Positions 34,104 through 41,514 of a stretch of DNA of 64,000 nucleotides are shown here, piece by piece. Below the pieces are notes generated by a model. It ran no database searches, was not told where the DNA came from, and saw nothing but the letters and a program-made list of their open reading frames with translations. Source of the stretch: JACQFK01 sp964619955 (GTDB lineage Bacteria; Planctomycetota; MHYJ01; JACPRB01); NCBI GenBank assembly GCA_964619955.1, contig CAZUJF010000004.1:180779-244778 (forward strand), read 5' to 3'. A program made the position numbers and the translations under genes. The stretch's first letter is position 1, and the number at the start of each line of letters is the position of its first letter.

Positions 34104-35392
34104 TCCGGCGTCCAGTAGCCGTTGATCCGGCAGCGCAAGGCCTCCACGCGCAGAGGCTCCGTCTCCGCGAGGTTGCGGGCTTCGAGCGGATCCGCGGACA
34201 GCTGGTACAGCTCCGGCGGACCCTTCACGGGAAGGATCAATTTCCAATCTCCGGCGACGCCCCAGCGCGCCTCCAGCCCCGACGCGGGCCGGTCGAGATC
34301 CACGGCGTCGTGCGCATAGACCTCACCGAAGACCGCCTCCCGGCGATCCAACGCCGCCCGATCCAGCAGGTCCAGCCCGGGAAGCGCCGGCGAGGGCCGC
34401 AGTCCCGCCGCCTTCAGCAGCGTGGGCGCCAGATCGATCGAGCTGACGGGACGCGAGTACGACCCCGGCGTCACCCGCCCCGGCCAGCGCACCAGCATCG
34501 GCGTGCGCAATCCCGCCTCATACGGCGTCCGTTTGGACCGCAGGAACGATGGCTTCGCCGGATCCTGGATCCAGCCGTTGTCCGTCACGTACGCGACGAC
34601 CGTGTTCTCCGCGAGGCCGCGACGGTCGAGCGTCGCCAGCAGCTGGCCGCAGGTCTCGTCGAACCACTCCACCATCGCCCAGTACTTCTCGACATGCAGC
34701 GAGGGACCCTTGCCGCGGTAGCGGGCCAGAATCCTCTCGGGCGGATTGTGCGGCTGATGCGGCAGCATCGGCGCGTACCAGACGAAAAACGGCGCGCCCG
34801 CCGCCGACGTCGCGTCCAGGAAGTCCTCCACCGGCTGCATCGTCTCGCGCCCGATCGCCAGGCCCGCGTCGCCGTGCCGTCCGCTCTTCAGAGGATCGCC
34901 GTGGCTCATGCCGTCCGTAAACCCGCCCGTCCGGAAATGCCCCTGCCACCACTTTCCCGTCTGGAAGCTGCGGTATCCCGCGGCGCCCAGCAGGCGCGGC
35001 AGCGTCGGCAGTCGCTCCATGTGCCCGTTCATGCGCTCGCGGTCGCGGCGATACTCCTCGCTCTTGTAGTAGGCCCCTCCGGCCATGCCGGCCGGGCGCT
35101 GAGGATCGTTGGAGTAGATCTTCGTCTGATGCGGATACATCCCGCTCAGGATCGTGGCCAGGCTGGGGCAGCACAGGCTTGTCGTCACGTAGCCGTTCGG
35201 AAACACGAGGGACTGGGAGGCCAGACGGTCCAGGTGCGGCGTGCGGATCTGCGGGTGGCCCATGAACCCGTAATCGCCCCAGCCCTGGTCGTCGGAAATA
35301 ATCAGGACGATGTTCGGCGGCGCCGCGGGAGCCCCGGGAGCCGGGCCCGCGCAGCCGGCCAGGAGGAGCAGGGCCGCCAGCAGACGTTTCAT
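34100..35392 (-). CDS. sulfatase-family lipoprotein with a non-canonical active-site motif
   Basis: The 430-residue protein begins at ATG 35392 (AGGAG just before it) with a lipobox LLAGC at 10-14. Sulfatase fold motifs are present: ISDDQGWGDYGFMG (32-45) and YVTDNGW later. The formylglycine motif C-x-P-S-R reads CCPSL at 74-78, so the arginine is replaced by leucine (codon CTG). In known sulfatases this arginine is needed for recognition by the formylglycine-generating enzyme and helps hold the formylglycine. The protein may be inactive, matured differently, or hydrolyse another ester. The rest of the fold looks intact. Confidence 0.9.
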   Translation of the reverse strand: MKRLLAALLLLAGCAGPAPGAPAAPPNIVLIISDDQGWGDYGFMGHPQIRTPHLDRLASQSLVFPNGYVTTSLCCPSLATILSGMYPHQTKIYSNDPQRPAGMAGGAYYKSEEYRRDRERMNGHMERLPTLPRLLGAAGYRSFQTGKWWQGHFRTGGFTDGMSHGDPLKSGRHGDAGLAIGRETMQPVEDFLDATSAAGAPFFVWYAPMLPHQPHNPPERILARYRGKGPSLHVEKYWAMVEWFDETCGQLLATLDRRGLAENTVVAYVTDNGWIQDPAKPSFLRSKRTPYEAGLRTPMLVRWPGRVTPGSYSRPVSSIDLAPTLLKAAGLRPSPALPGLDLLDRAALDRREAVFGEVYAHDAVDLDRPASGLEARWGVAGDWKLILPVKGPPELYQLSADPLEARNLAETEPLRVEALRCRINGYWTPD

Positions 35393-35427
35393 GAACTCCT
35401 CAACTCGCCGGAGCCCGCGGAGTTGCG

Positions 35428-36477
35428 TCAATCCAGCGGCATGCCGGAAGCCCGCAGGAGGGCTTCGTGGACCGCGAGATCGTGCGCGGCGCCGTAGGGC
35501 AGCTTCGCCGTCCCGCCGATCGCCGCCGCGAAGTCCCGGAATTCCCCCTCATAGCGCCCGCCGCCGCCCGGAAACTTGACCGTCTGCTGTCCGGCCTTGT
35601 AGGCCCCCCGCGGCTTCTCCAGCCCGAGCACGACCTGCGCCGGCTCGAGGGGGCGGATCTCGACGAAGCCCTCCGTCCCCGCCACGCTGAACTGCCGCCG
35701 CGGACCGCCGAAGGGATCCACGATCTCGCTGCGGATCGTCGCCACCATCTTCGGATATTCGAAAACAGCCAGCTGGTTGTCCGCGCGGCCGTCCTTGCCG
35801 AGGCGGCGCGCATGCGGCGTCACCTTGTCCGGCGGCCCCGCCACGGCGACGAGCGCATCGATCAAATGCCCCCCGAGTTCGTACATCGTCCCGCCCGGCT
35901 CCGGGCTGTGGCCTGGACGCTGCTCGGGGGAGGACTTCTTTCCGATCACGCCGTTCACCTCGATGACGTCGCCGATCCAGCCCTCCTTCACCGCCTGGAG
36001 GCAGAGCCGGAAACCGGGGTTGTAGCGGAACATGTAGCCGAGCTGGACGAGAAGTCCCTTCGCCTTCGCCTCCTCCAGCAGGCTGCGGAACTGGGGCAGC
36101 GACGGTCCCGCGGGTTTGTCGAGATGCACGTGCCGGCCCGCCGCCACGCAGCGCCGCGCGGTCGGGACGAGGTCCTCGACCGCGGTCTCGACCGCGACCA
36201 GCGCCAGATCCGGCGTCCCCAGCAGTTCCGCCTCGTCCAGGAAGCGGACGTCCTTGTAGGCGGGCTTCTTCATCGCCCGTTCCCGGCGGGCGGGGTCGGG
36301 TTCCACCACGCCCACGACCTCGAAGAGCGCGTCGAGGGCGCGCAGCGTCTCCAGCTTCCCGTCCGCATGACCGTGCACGGTCCCGATCTGCCCCGCCTTG
36401 ATGCGGGCGCCGGGACGGGCGTAGGCGACGGAGGCGAGCGCCAGGGAGCCGGAGGCGAGGAACTCGCGCCGTCTCAT
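35428..36477 (-). CDS. Tat-exported Gfo/Idh/MocA family oxidoreductase
   Basis: The 349-residue protein starts with a twin-arginine signal (MRRREFLASGSLALASVA). It then follows the Gfo/Idh/MocA plan: a Rossmann domain with a modified GxGxxG region, HLDKPAGPSLPQF (the catalytic Lys of the EKP-type motif, here DKP, at about residue 120), and a C-terminal beta domain with YELGGHLIDAL. Such exported members are common in planctomycetes and act on sugars or related molecules; the substrate is unknown. Its start overlaps the M16 gene's stop by 4 bases (ATGA), so the two are translated in tandem. Confidence 0.88.
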   Translation of the reverse strand: MRRREFLASGSLALASVAYARPGARIKAGQIGTVHGHADGKLETLRALDALFEVVGVVEPDPARRERAMKKPAYKDVRFLDEAELLGTPDLALVAVETAVEDLVPTARRCVAAGRHVHLDKPAGPSLPQFRSLLEEAKAKGLLVQLGYMFRYNPGFRLCLQAVKEGWIGDVIEVNGVIGKKSSPEQRPGHSPEPGGTMYELGGHLIDALVAVAGPPDKVTPHARRLGKDGRADNQLAVFEYPKMVATIRSEIVDPFGGPRRQFSVAGTEGFVEIRPLEPAQVVLGLEKPRGAYKAGQQTVKFPGGGGRYEGEFRDFAAAIGGTAKLPYGAAHDLAVHEALLRASGMPLD

Positions 36478-37763
36478 GGCGACTTCGGCGTGAGGATCGA
36501 GACCGCGTAGTTGCGCTCGTCGAAATGTTCGCGGAGGCGGGACTCCAGCGCCTTCGCACTCAGCTTGGAGATGACCTTGGGCACCTCGAAGAGGTCCTGG
36601 TTGCGCTGGACGGCGCCCATCAGCATGAACGCCGTCGCATCCGGCGTGTCGAACGCGCGGATGAACTTGCCCAGGCGCTTGCGCTTCGAGCGCTCGACAT
36701 CCGCCTTCTTCAAGCCGCTCTTCCTCGCCTTGTGGAGTTCCAGCAGGACCTCCTCGGCGAGGCGCTCGGGCTCCTCCGTTTCGCCCCCGATCAGCGAGAA
36801 CCCGAAGGCGTCCTCCGCGCTGTACGAGAAGGCGAAACTGTCGTCGATCAAGCCCGCCTCGTAGTGTTTCGTGTAGAAGGAGCTCGACCGTCCGAAGAGC
36901 AGGTCCAGCACCACGGACGACTCGATCTCGCGCGCCAGCGAGCGCTCCGTCCCGATCCTGAGGTCCTTGAACCCCACGATGACCCGGGGCCGGGACACCG
37001 CCATCGGGGTGCGGACCACGCGATCCACGACCCCGGACGGCTCCACCGGCCAGTGCCGCGCGATGGGCCCCTGCGCGCGGAAGCGCTCCGCGGGCAGCGC
37101 CTTGTCGGCCAGGGCGAAGGCCTCCGCGGGATCGAAGTCCCCCGCCAGCACGAGCACCATGTTGGAGGGGTTGTAGAACATCCGGTAGCAGGCCTCGAGC
37201 AGGTCGCGGTCGATCTTCTGGATGTCGGAGACCTCTCCGCCGATGTCCAGCCGCACGGGGTGCGTCGTGTAGAGCACCCGCATCAGGCTCTTGTAGAGGC
37301 GGTGGTCCGGGGAGTCCTCGTACATCTTGAGCTCCTGCTCGATGATGAGCTTCTCCTTCGCGACGTTGTCCGCCTCGAAGTAGGGCTGCGACACGAAGCT
37401 CACCAGCAGGTCGAGGTTCTTCTCGAAATGGCCGCTCGCCGTGAAGTAATAGGCCGTGGCCGTGTAGTCGGTGAACGCGTTCGAGGAGGCGCCGTAGCGC
37501 CCGAACTCCATGAGCACGTCCTCGCCGCCCGCCTTCTTGAAGAGCTGGTGTTCGAGGAAATGCGCGATCCCCGGGGGCGTCTCCAGCTTGGGCTTCCCGT
37601 CGGGCGTGAAGGCCAGGTCGATCGACCCGTAGCGGGTGGCGAAGATCCCGACCTTCTTCGAGAAGCCCTTCTTGGGGACGGCGAAGCAGTTCAGGCCGCA
37701 GGAGAGCGTCGCGGAGACGATCTCCTCGCGCAGCACGGGGCTGGAGTGTTTCCGGAGATTCAT
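36474..37763 (-). CDS. M16 family metallopeptidase, YmfH-like
   Basis: The 429-residue protein has the inverted zinc motif HFLEH at residues 68-72 and a distal glutamate in EKLIIEQELKMYED. The surrounding sequence (LEHQLFKKAGGEDVLMEFGRYGASSNAFTDYTATAYYF, given here by its ends) is close to Bacillus YmfH, which is paired with YmfF and linked to EF-P modification and other functions. No ymfF-like partner is adjacent. I start at ATG 37763; the frame is open further upstream only as a shadow of the next gene. A TATTAT box (37794-37789) lies 25 bases before it. Confidence 0.88.
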   Translation of the reverse strand: MNLRKHSSPVLREEIVSATLSCGLNCFAVPKKGFSKKVGIFATRYGSIDLAFTPDGKPKLETPPGIAHFLEHQLFKKAGGEDVLMEFGRYGASSNAFTDYTATAYYFTASGHFEKNLDLLVSFVSQPYFEADNVAKEKLIIEQELKMYEDSPDHRLYKSLMRVLYTTHPVRLDIGGEVSDIQKIDRDLLEACYRMFYNPSNMVLVLAGDFDPAEAFALADKALPAERFRAQGPIARHWPVEPSGVVDRVVRTPMAVSRPRVIVGFKDLRIGTERSLAREIESSVVLDLLFGRSSSFYTKHYEAGLIDDSFAFSYSAEDAFGFSLIGGETEEPERLAEEVLLELHKARKSGLKKADVERSKRKRLGKFIRAFDTPDATAFMLMGAVQRNQDLFEVPKVISKLSAKALESRLREHFDERNYAVSILTPKSP

Positions 37764-37837
37764 GTTGACGCGTTTTCGGAGCGGCTCGATAATATCGGCG
37801 CCCGCATCCCATGACAAATGATTCCCGCCCTTCCTCG

Positions 37838-37843
37838 TATAAT
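37838..37843 (+). promoter_or_regulatory. -10 box (TATAAT) of the peptidase-like gene
   Basis: A perfect TATAAT ends 22 bases before ATG 37866, leaving a leader of about 15 bases that includes a GAGGGA ribosome site. The -35 region is not convincing. Confidence 0.5.
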
Positions 37844-37865
37844 CAGTAGCTTCGAGGGACCGACC

Positions 37866-39464
37866 ATGAGCCGTTTGAGCCTGCCCGCCCTGCTCCTGCT
37901 CGTCGTCGGACTCCCGGGCGCCGCGCAGGACGAGAAGAAACCCGCCCCGAAGCAGGACGCGATGAAGGAGAAGACGGCCCTCCACAAGGCGGACGTCACC
38001 CGCATCCGGGGGCTGGACTTCAAGCGGGAGGTGACGGTCGGCATCTACTCCAAGGACGAGCTCCTGGAGTTCCTCAAGGGGGAGTTCCAGAAGGAACTGC
38101 CCAAGGACAAGGCCGCGATGTACCAGCGCGCCTACGCCAAATTCGGCCTCATCCCCTGGAACCTCGACATCTACGAGGCCTATCTCGACCTCTTCTCGAG
38201 CTCGGTGGCGGGCTTCTACCATCCGAAAACCAAGGAGCTCCGCCTGATCCGCGCCGGCGACGGCAATCCCGCCGAGGAGCAGGCCCTCAAGGCCCTGGGC
38301 ATGGACATGGAGCGCATCACGATGGTCCACGAACTCGCCCATGCGGCGCAGGACCAGCATTTCGAGCTCTCCACGCTGCCGCTCGAGGACGAGACCAACG
38401 ACGACCTGATCCTCGCCGTCAAGAGCGTCATCGAGGGCGACGCCTCGGCGGTGGGCTGGAAGTACCAGTTCAAGGACCAGTTCAACGTCGCGATCGGCAC
38501 CATCAACGCCTCGTACAAGACCGGCATGCTGCCGGGCAAGGCGGGCCAGCTGCCGGCCTTCCTCCGGCAGACGCTCACGTTCCCCTACGGGTACGGCACC
38601 GAATTCGTCGTCAAGTACGTCAAGGGGATCAACGGGGAGCTGAAGGACGTCAGCAGGCTCTTCAAGGACCTGCCGCTGTCCAGCGAGCAGATCCTGCATC
38701 CCGACCGCTACTACGACAAGCGGGACAACCCGACCCTCGTCACCCTCCCGGATCTCGAGAAGCTCTTCGGCGGCGCCTGGAAGCAGTCGCTGAGCAACGT
38801 GCACGGCGAGTTCTCCATCAAGCTGCTCCTGAAGGAATTCCGGACCGACAAACTCAGGCTGCCGGTGATCGACCGCGCCGCGGACGGATGGGACGGCGAC
38901 CGCTACATCGTCCTCGAGCGGGAGAACCAGAAGCTTCAGAAGCAGAATGTCTGCGAGAAATGCGCCCATGCGCAGGATGAGGCGGGGACCTGCCCCAAAT
39001 GCGGGGGCGCGCTGAGCTTCCAGGAGAGCTGGGAGCGGCCCCGGGTCATGCTCGTGTGGGCCTCCACCTGGGACACGGAGAAGGACGCCGTCGAGTTTTT
39101 CGACGCCTACGCCCTCGCGCTCGAGAAGAAATACCTCCAGGAAACCCCCGAGGGCGAGCGCAGCGGCCCCCTCAAGTTCAGCACGGCCTGGGGCGAGGTG
39201 CTCCTCGAGCGCCGCGGCCCGGACGTGCTCGTGCTGGACGGGGCGGACGCCGCCGCGATCGGAAAGGCCGACCGCCTCTTCGCCGGCCTCAAGAAATCCG
39301 AGATCACGCAGATCGAGCGGATCCCCAAGTTCGTCTGCGAGAAGGACGGGACCAAGGCCGCCTTCGAGGGCGCCTGCGCCAAGTGCGGCCAGCCGCTCAA
39401 GTACAAGGACGAGGAGAAGCCCTCCAGGAAGAAGCGGGACTACTCGGTCACGGGCGGGGACTGA
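37866..39464 (+). CDS. secreted HExxH peptidase-like protein with two C-terminal zinc-ribbon pairs
   Basis: The 532-residue product has a signal peptide (residues 1-20, cleavage near GAAQD). An HELAH motif at 155-159 lies in the context MERITMVHELAHAAQDQHF, followed by DDLILAVKSVIEGDASAV, which supplies a likely third ligand (Glu in IEGD). Zincins of this shape are common in bacteria but poorly studied. Two CxxC-based ribbons, CEKC...CPKC (about 363-381) and CEKD...CAKC (near the end), flank a domain of about 110 residues. Its stop overlaps the next ATG (TGATG). Confidence 0.75.
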   Translation: MSRLSLPALLLLVVGLPGAAQDEKKPAPKQDAMKEKTALHKADVTRIRGLDFKREVTVGIYSKDELLEFLKGEFQKELPKDKAAMYQRAYAKFGLIPWNLDIYEAYLDLFSSSVAGFYHPKTKELRLIRAGDGNPAEEQALKALGMDMERITMVHELAHAAQDQHFELSTLPLEDETNDDLILAVKSVIEGDASAVGWKYQFKDQFNVAIGTINASYKTGMLPGKAGQLPAFLRQTLTFPYGYGTEFVVKYVKGINGELKDVSRLFKDLPLSSEQILHPDRYYDKRDNPTLVTLPDLEKLFGGAWKQSLSNVHGEFSIKLLLKEFRTDKLRLPVIDRAADGWDGDRYIVLERENQKLQKQNVCEKCAHAQDEAGTCPKCGGALSFQESWERPRVMLVWASTWDTEKDAVEFFDAYALALEKKYLQETPEGERSGPLKFSTAWGEVLLERRGPDVLVLDGADAAAIGKADRLFAGLKKSEITQIERIPKFVCEKDGTKAAFEGACAKCGQPLKYKDEEKPSRKKRDYSVTGGD

Positions 39465-40228
39465 TGCCTCGCGGCCCGGGCGTGATCGCGCTGCTCACGG
39501 ACTTCGGCCTGCGGGACCCCTACGTGGGCCTGATGAAGGGCGCCCTGCTCTCCGTGAATCCCGCCGCCCGGATCGTCGACCTGACCCACGACCTCGCGCC
39601 GCAGGACGTGGCCGGGGCCGCGCGGATCCTCGCCTCGGCCTGGAGTTACTTCCCTCCCGGCACGATCTTCGTCGCGGTCGTCGATCCCGGCGTCGGCACC
39701 GCGCGCGCCGCGCTGGGCGTCGAAGCGGAGGGCCGACTCTTCCTCGCCCCCGACAACGGCCTGCTCGGGTTCCTGAACGCCGGGCGCAGCGTCCGGCTGG
39801 AGCGGCGGCGCTGGTTTCGAAAGCCCGTCTCGAACACGTTCCACGGACGGGATGTCTTCGCCCCCGTGGCGGGACACCTCTCCAAGGGGGTGGATCTCGA
39901 CCGCTTCGGACCCCGGATCCGGAGCATCCTGCGCCTGAAGACGCCCCCTCCCGCGAAACCGGGGACGGGCCGGATCGTCGACATCGACCGCTTCGGCAAC
40001 CTGATCACCGACCTTCCCGCCGCCGCGCTGGCGGGACGGCCGCGCATCCGAATCCGGCGGCGTCTCATCCGCGGAGCCACGACCTCCTATGGATGCGTCC
40101 GTCCCGGGACGCTGATCGCCCTCGCCGGCTCCACCGGGCATCTCGAAATATCCGTCAGCCAGGGGGACGCCCGGCGCAGGCTCGGCGCCCGCGTCGGGGA
40201 TCCCGTCACCGTGAGACACGACCCATGA
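39464..40228 (+). CDS. S-adenosyl-L-methionine hydroxide adenosyltransferase (DUF62)
   Basis: The 254-residue enzyme belongs to the fluorinase-like family that hydrolyses SAM to adenosine and methionine. Family motifs include LLTDFGLRDPYVGLMKGAL, DLTHDLAPQDV, VAVVDPGVGT, NTFHGRDVFAPVAGHLSKG and the C-terminal DIDRFGNLITDL. The start is ATG 39464, sharing bases with the preceding TGA. The stop overlaps the larC ATG (ATGA), so it is translationally coupled to a nickel-cofactor gene. Why SAM hydrolysis should be coupled to LarC is unknown. Confidence 0.93.
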   Translation: MPRGPGVIALLTDFGLRDPYVGLMKGALLSVNPAARIVDLTHDLAPQDVAGAARILASAWSYFPPGTIFVAVVDPGVGTARAALGVEAEGRLFLAPDNGLLGFLNAGRSVRLERRRWFRKPVSNTFHGRDVFAPVAGHLSKGVDLDRFGPRIRSILRLKTPPPAKPGTGRIVDIDRFGNLITDLPAAALAGRPRIRIRRRLIRGATTSYGCVRPGTLIALAGSTGHLEISVSQGDARRRLGARVGDPVTVRHDP

Positions 40229-41466
40229 AGATCGCCTATCTCGACCTCTTCTGCGGCCTGAGCGGGGACATCACGCTGGGCTGCCTCGTCGACGCCGGCC
40301 TCCCCTTCGACGAACTCCGCGACGGACTGGCCAAGCTGCCCCTCAAGGGCTATTCCCTCGCCTGGCGCCGCGTCATGAAACACGCGATCTACGCCACCAA
40401 GGTCGACGTCACCATCGCCGGGAAGCGCCAGACGCCGACCAGCGAGGTTCCCCACAGCCACTCACACGAAACGCCCCACGCGCACGCGCCGGAGGAGGCC
40501 CACGGGCACACGTCCCTCAAGGAGATCCTCGCGCTCATCAAACGCAGCGGTCTGCCGGCCGCGGTGAAACGATCGGCCGCCGACTGCTTCACGAGGCTCG
40601 GCGAGGTCGAGGGCCGCATCCACGGCATCCCGCCGCTGAAGGTCCGCTTCCACGAGGTGGGCGCCGTCGATTCCATCATCGACATCGTCGGCAGCTGCCT
40701 CGGCTTCCACCTCCTGGGCATCGAGCGACTGTACTGCTCCCGCGTCCCGGTCGCGCGCGGCGAGATCCAGACGCGGCACGGCCGGCTGCCCAATCCCGGC
40801 CCCGCCGCGATGGGTCTGCTGACGGGCTTCCCGCTGGTCTCCGTGGACATCGAGCGCGAGATCCTCACTCCGACCGGCGCCGCGCTGCTCGCGACCTTCG
40901 TGAAGGAACCCGGGCGTTTCCCGGAGATGACCCTGCAGGCGACGGGCTGGGGGGCCGGCGAATGGGACCTGCCGGAACGCGCCAATGTCGCGCGCCTCCT
41001 GATCGGCGAAGCCGCGGAGCCCGAGCGCTCCGACGTCGTCTGGCTCGTCGAAACCAACCTCGACAACGTCACCGGCGAGCTCGTCGGACATCTCTTCGAC
41101 CGTCTGTTCGCGTCCGGCGCGCTGGACGTCTACACGACGCCGATCCAGATGAAGAAGTCGCGGCCCGGCGTGAAGGTGTCGGTGCTGGTCCCGCCCGCCC
41201 GGCTCCGCGACGTCGAAAGCCTGCTCCTCCGGGAGACGCCGACCTTCGGGATCCGGCGCGTGCTGATGGAGCGCTCGAAGCTCGACCGCCACGAAAAGAC
41301 GGTGAAGACGCGCTATGGGACCATCCGCGTCAAGGTGGGCTCCCTGGACGGCGAAACGTTGAAGGCCTCCCCGGAATACGAGGACTGCCGCGCCGCGGCG
41401 GCGCGCCACGGGGTGCCGCTGGCCCGCGTCATCGAAGCTGCGCGCGAGGCCTGGCGCGCCCGGTGA
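40225..41466 (+). CDS. larC: nickel insertion protein LarC
   Basis: LarC inserts nickel, with CTP, into the pincer nucleotide cofactor of lactate racemase and other LarA-type enzymes. The 413-residue protein begins MKIAYLDLFCGLSGDITLG and carries HEVGAVDSIIDIVGSC and NPGPAAMGLL in the first half, then ETNLDNVTGELVGHLFDRL, TTPIQMKKSRPG and ETPTFGIRR in the second. This is a single full-length frame; in some lactobacilli the two halves are joined by a programmed frameshift. A His-rich insert (about residues 75-95) could hold metal. LarA, LarB and LarE are not in the window. Confidence 0.93.
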   Translation: MKIAYLDLFCGLSGDITLGCLVDAGLPFDELRDGLAKLPLKGYSLAWRRVMKHAIYATKVDVTIAGKRQTPTSEVPHSHSHETPHAHAPEEAHGHTSLKEILALIKRSGLPAAVKRSAADCFTRLGEVEGRIHGIPPLKVRFHEVGAVDSIIDIVGSCLGFHLLGIERLYCSRVPVARGEIQTRHGRLPNPGPAAMGLLTGFPLVSVDIEREILTPTGAALLATFVKEPGRFPEMTLQATGWGAGEWDLPERANVARLLIGEAAEPERSDVVWLVETNLDNVTGELVGHLFDRLFASGALDVYTTPIQMKKSRPGVKVSVLVPPARLRDVESLLLRETPTFGIRRVLMERSKLDRHEKTVKTRYGTIRVKVGSLDGETLKASPEYEDCRAAAARHGVPLARVIEAAREAWRAR

Positions 41467-41502
41467 CGGCTTTCCCGGACCCCCAAAACCGCGCTTTGCA
41501 GA

Positions 41503-41508
41503 TATAGT
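41503..41508 (+). promoter_or_regulatory. -10 box (TATAGT) of the 782-residue secreted protein gene
   Basis: TATAGT ends just 6 bases before GTG 41515, so the predicted transcription start coincides with the start codon. No ribosome binding site precedes it. Confidence 0.5.
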
Positions 41509-41514
41509 CATCTT

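Noticed and set aside
40445..40510. The His-rich stretch in larC as a separate metal-binding ORF
   Set aside because: It is in frame within the LarC sequence, between its conserved segments, and similar inserts are known in LarC proteins.
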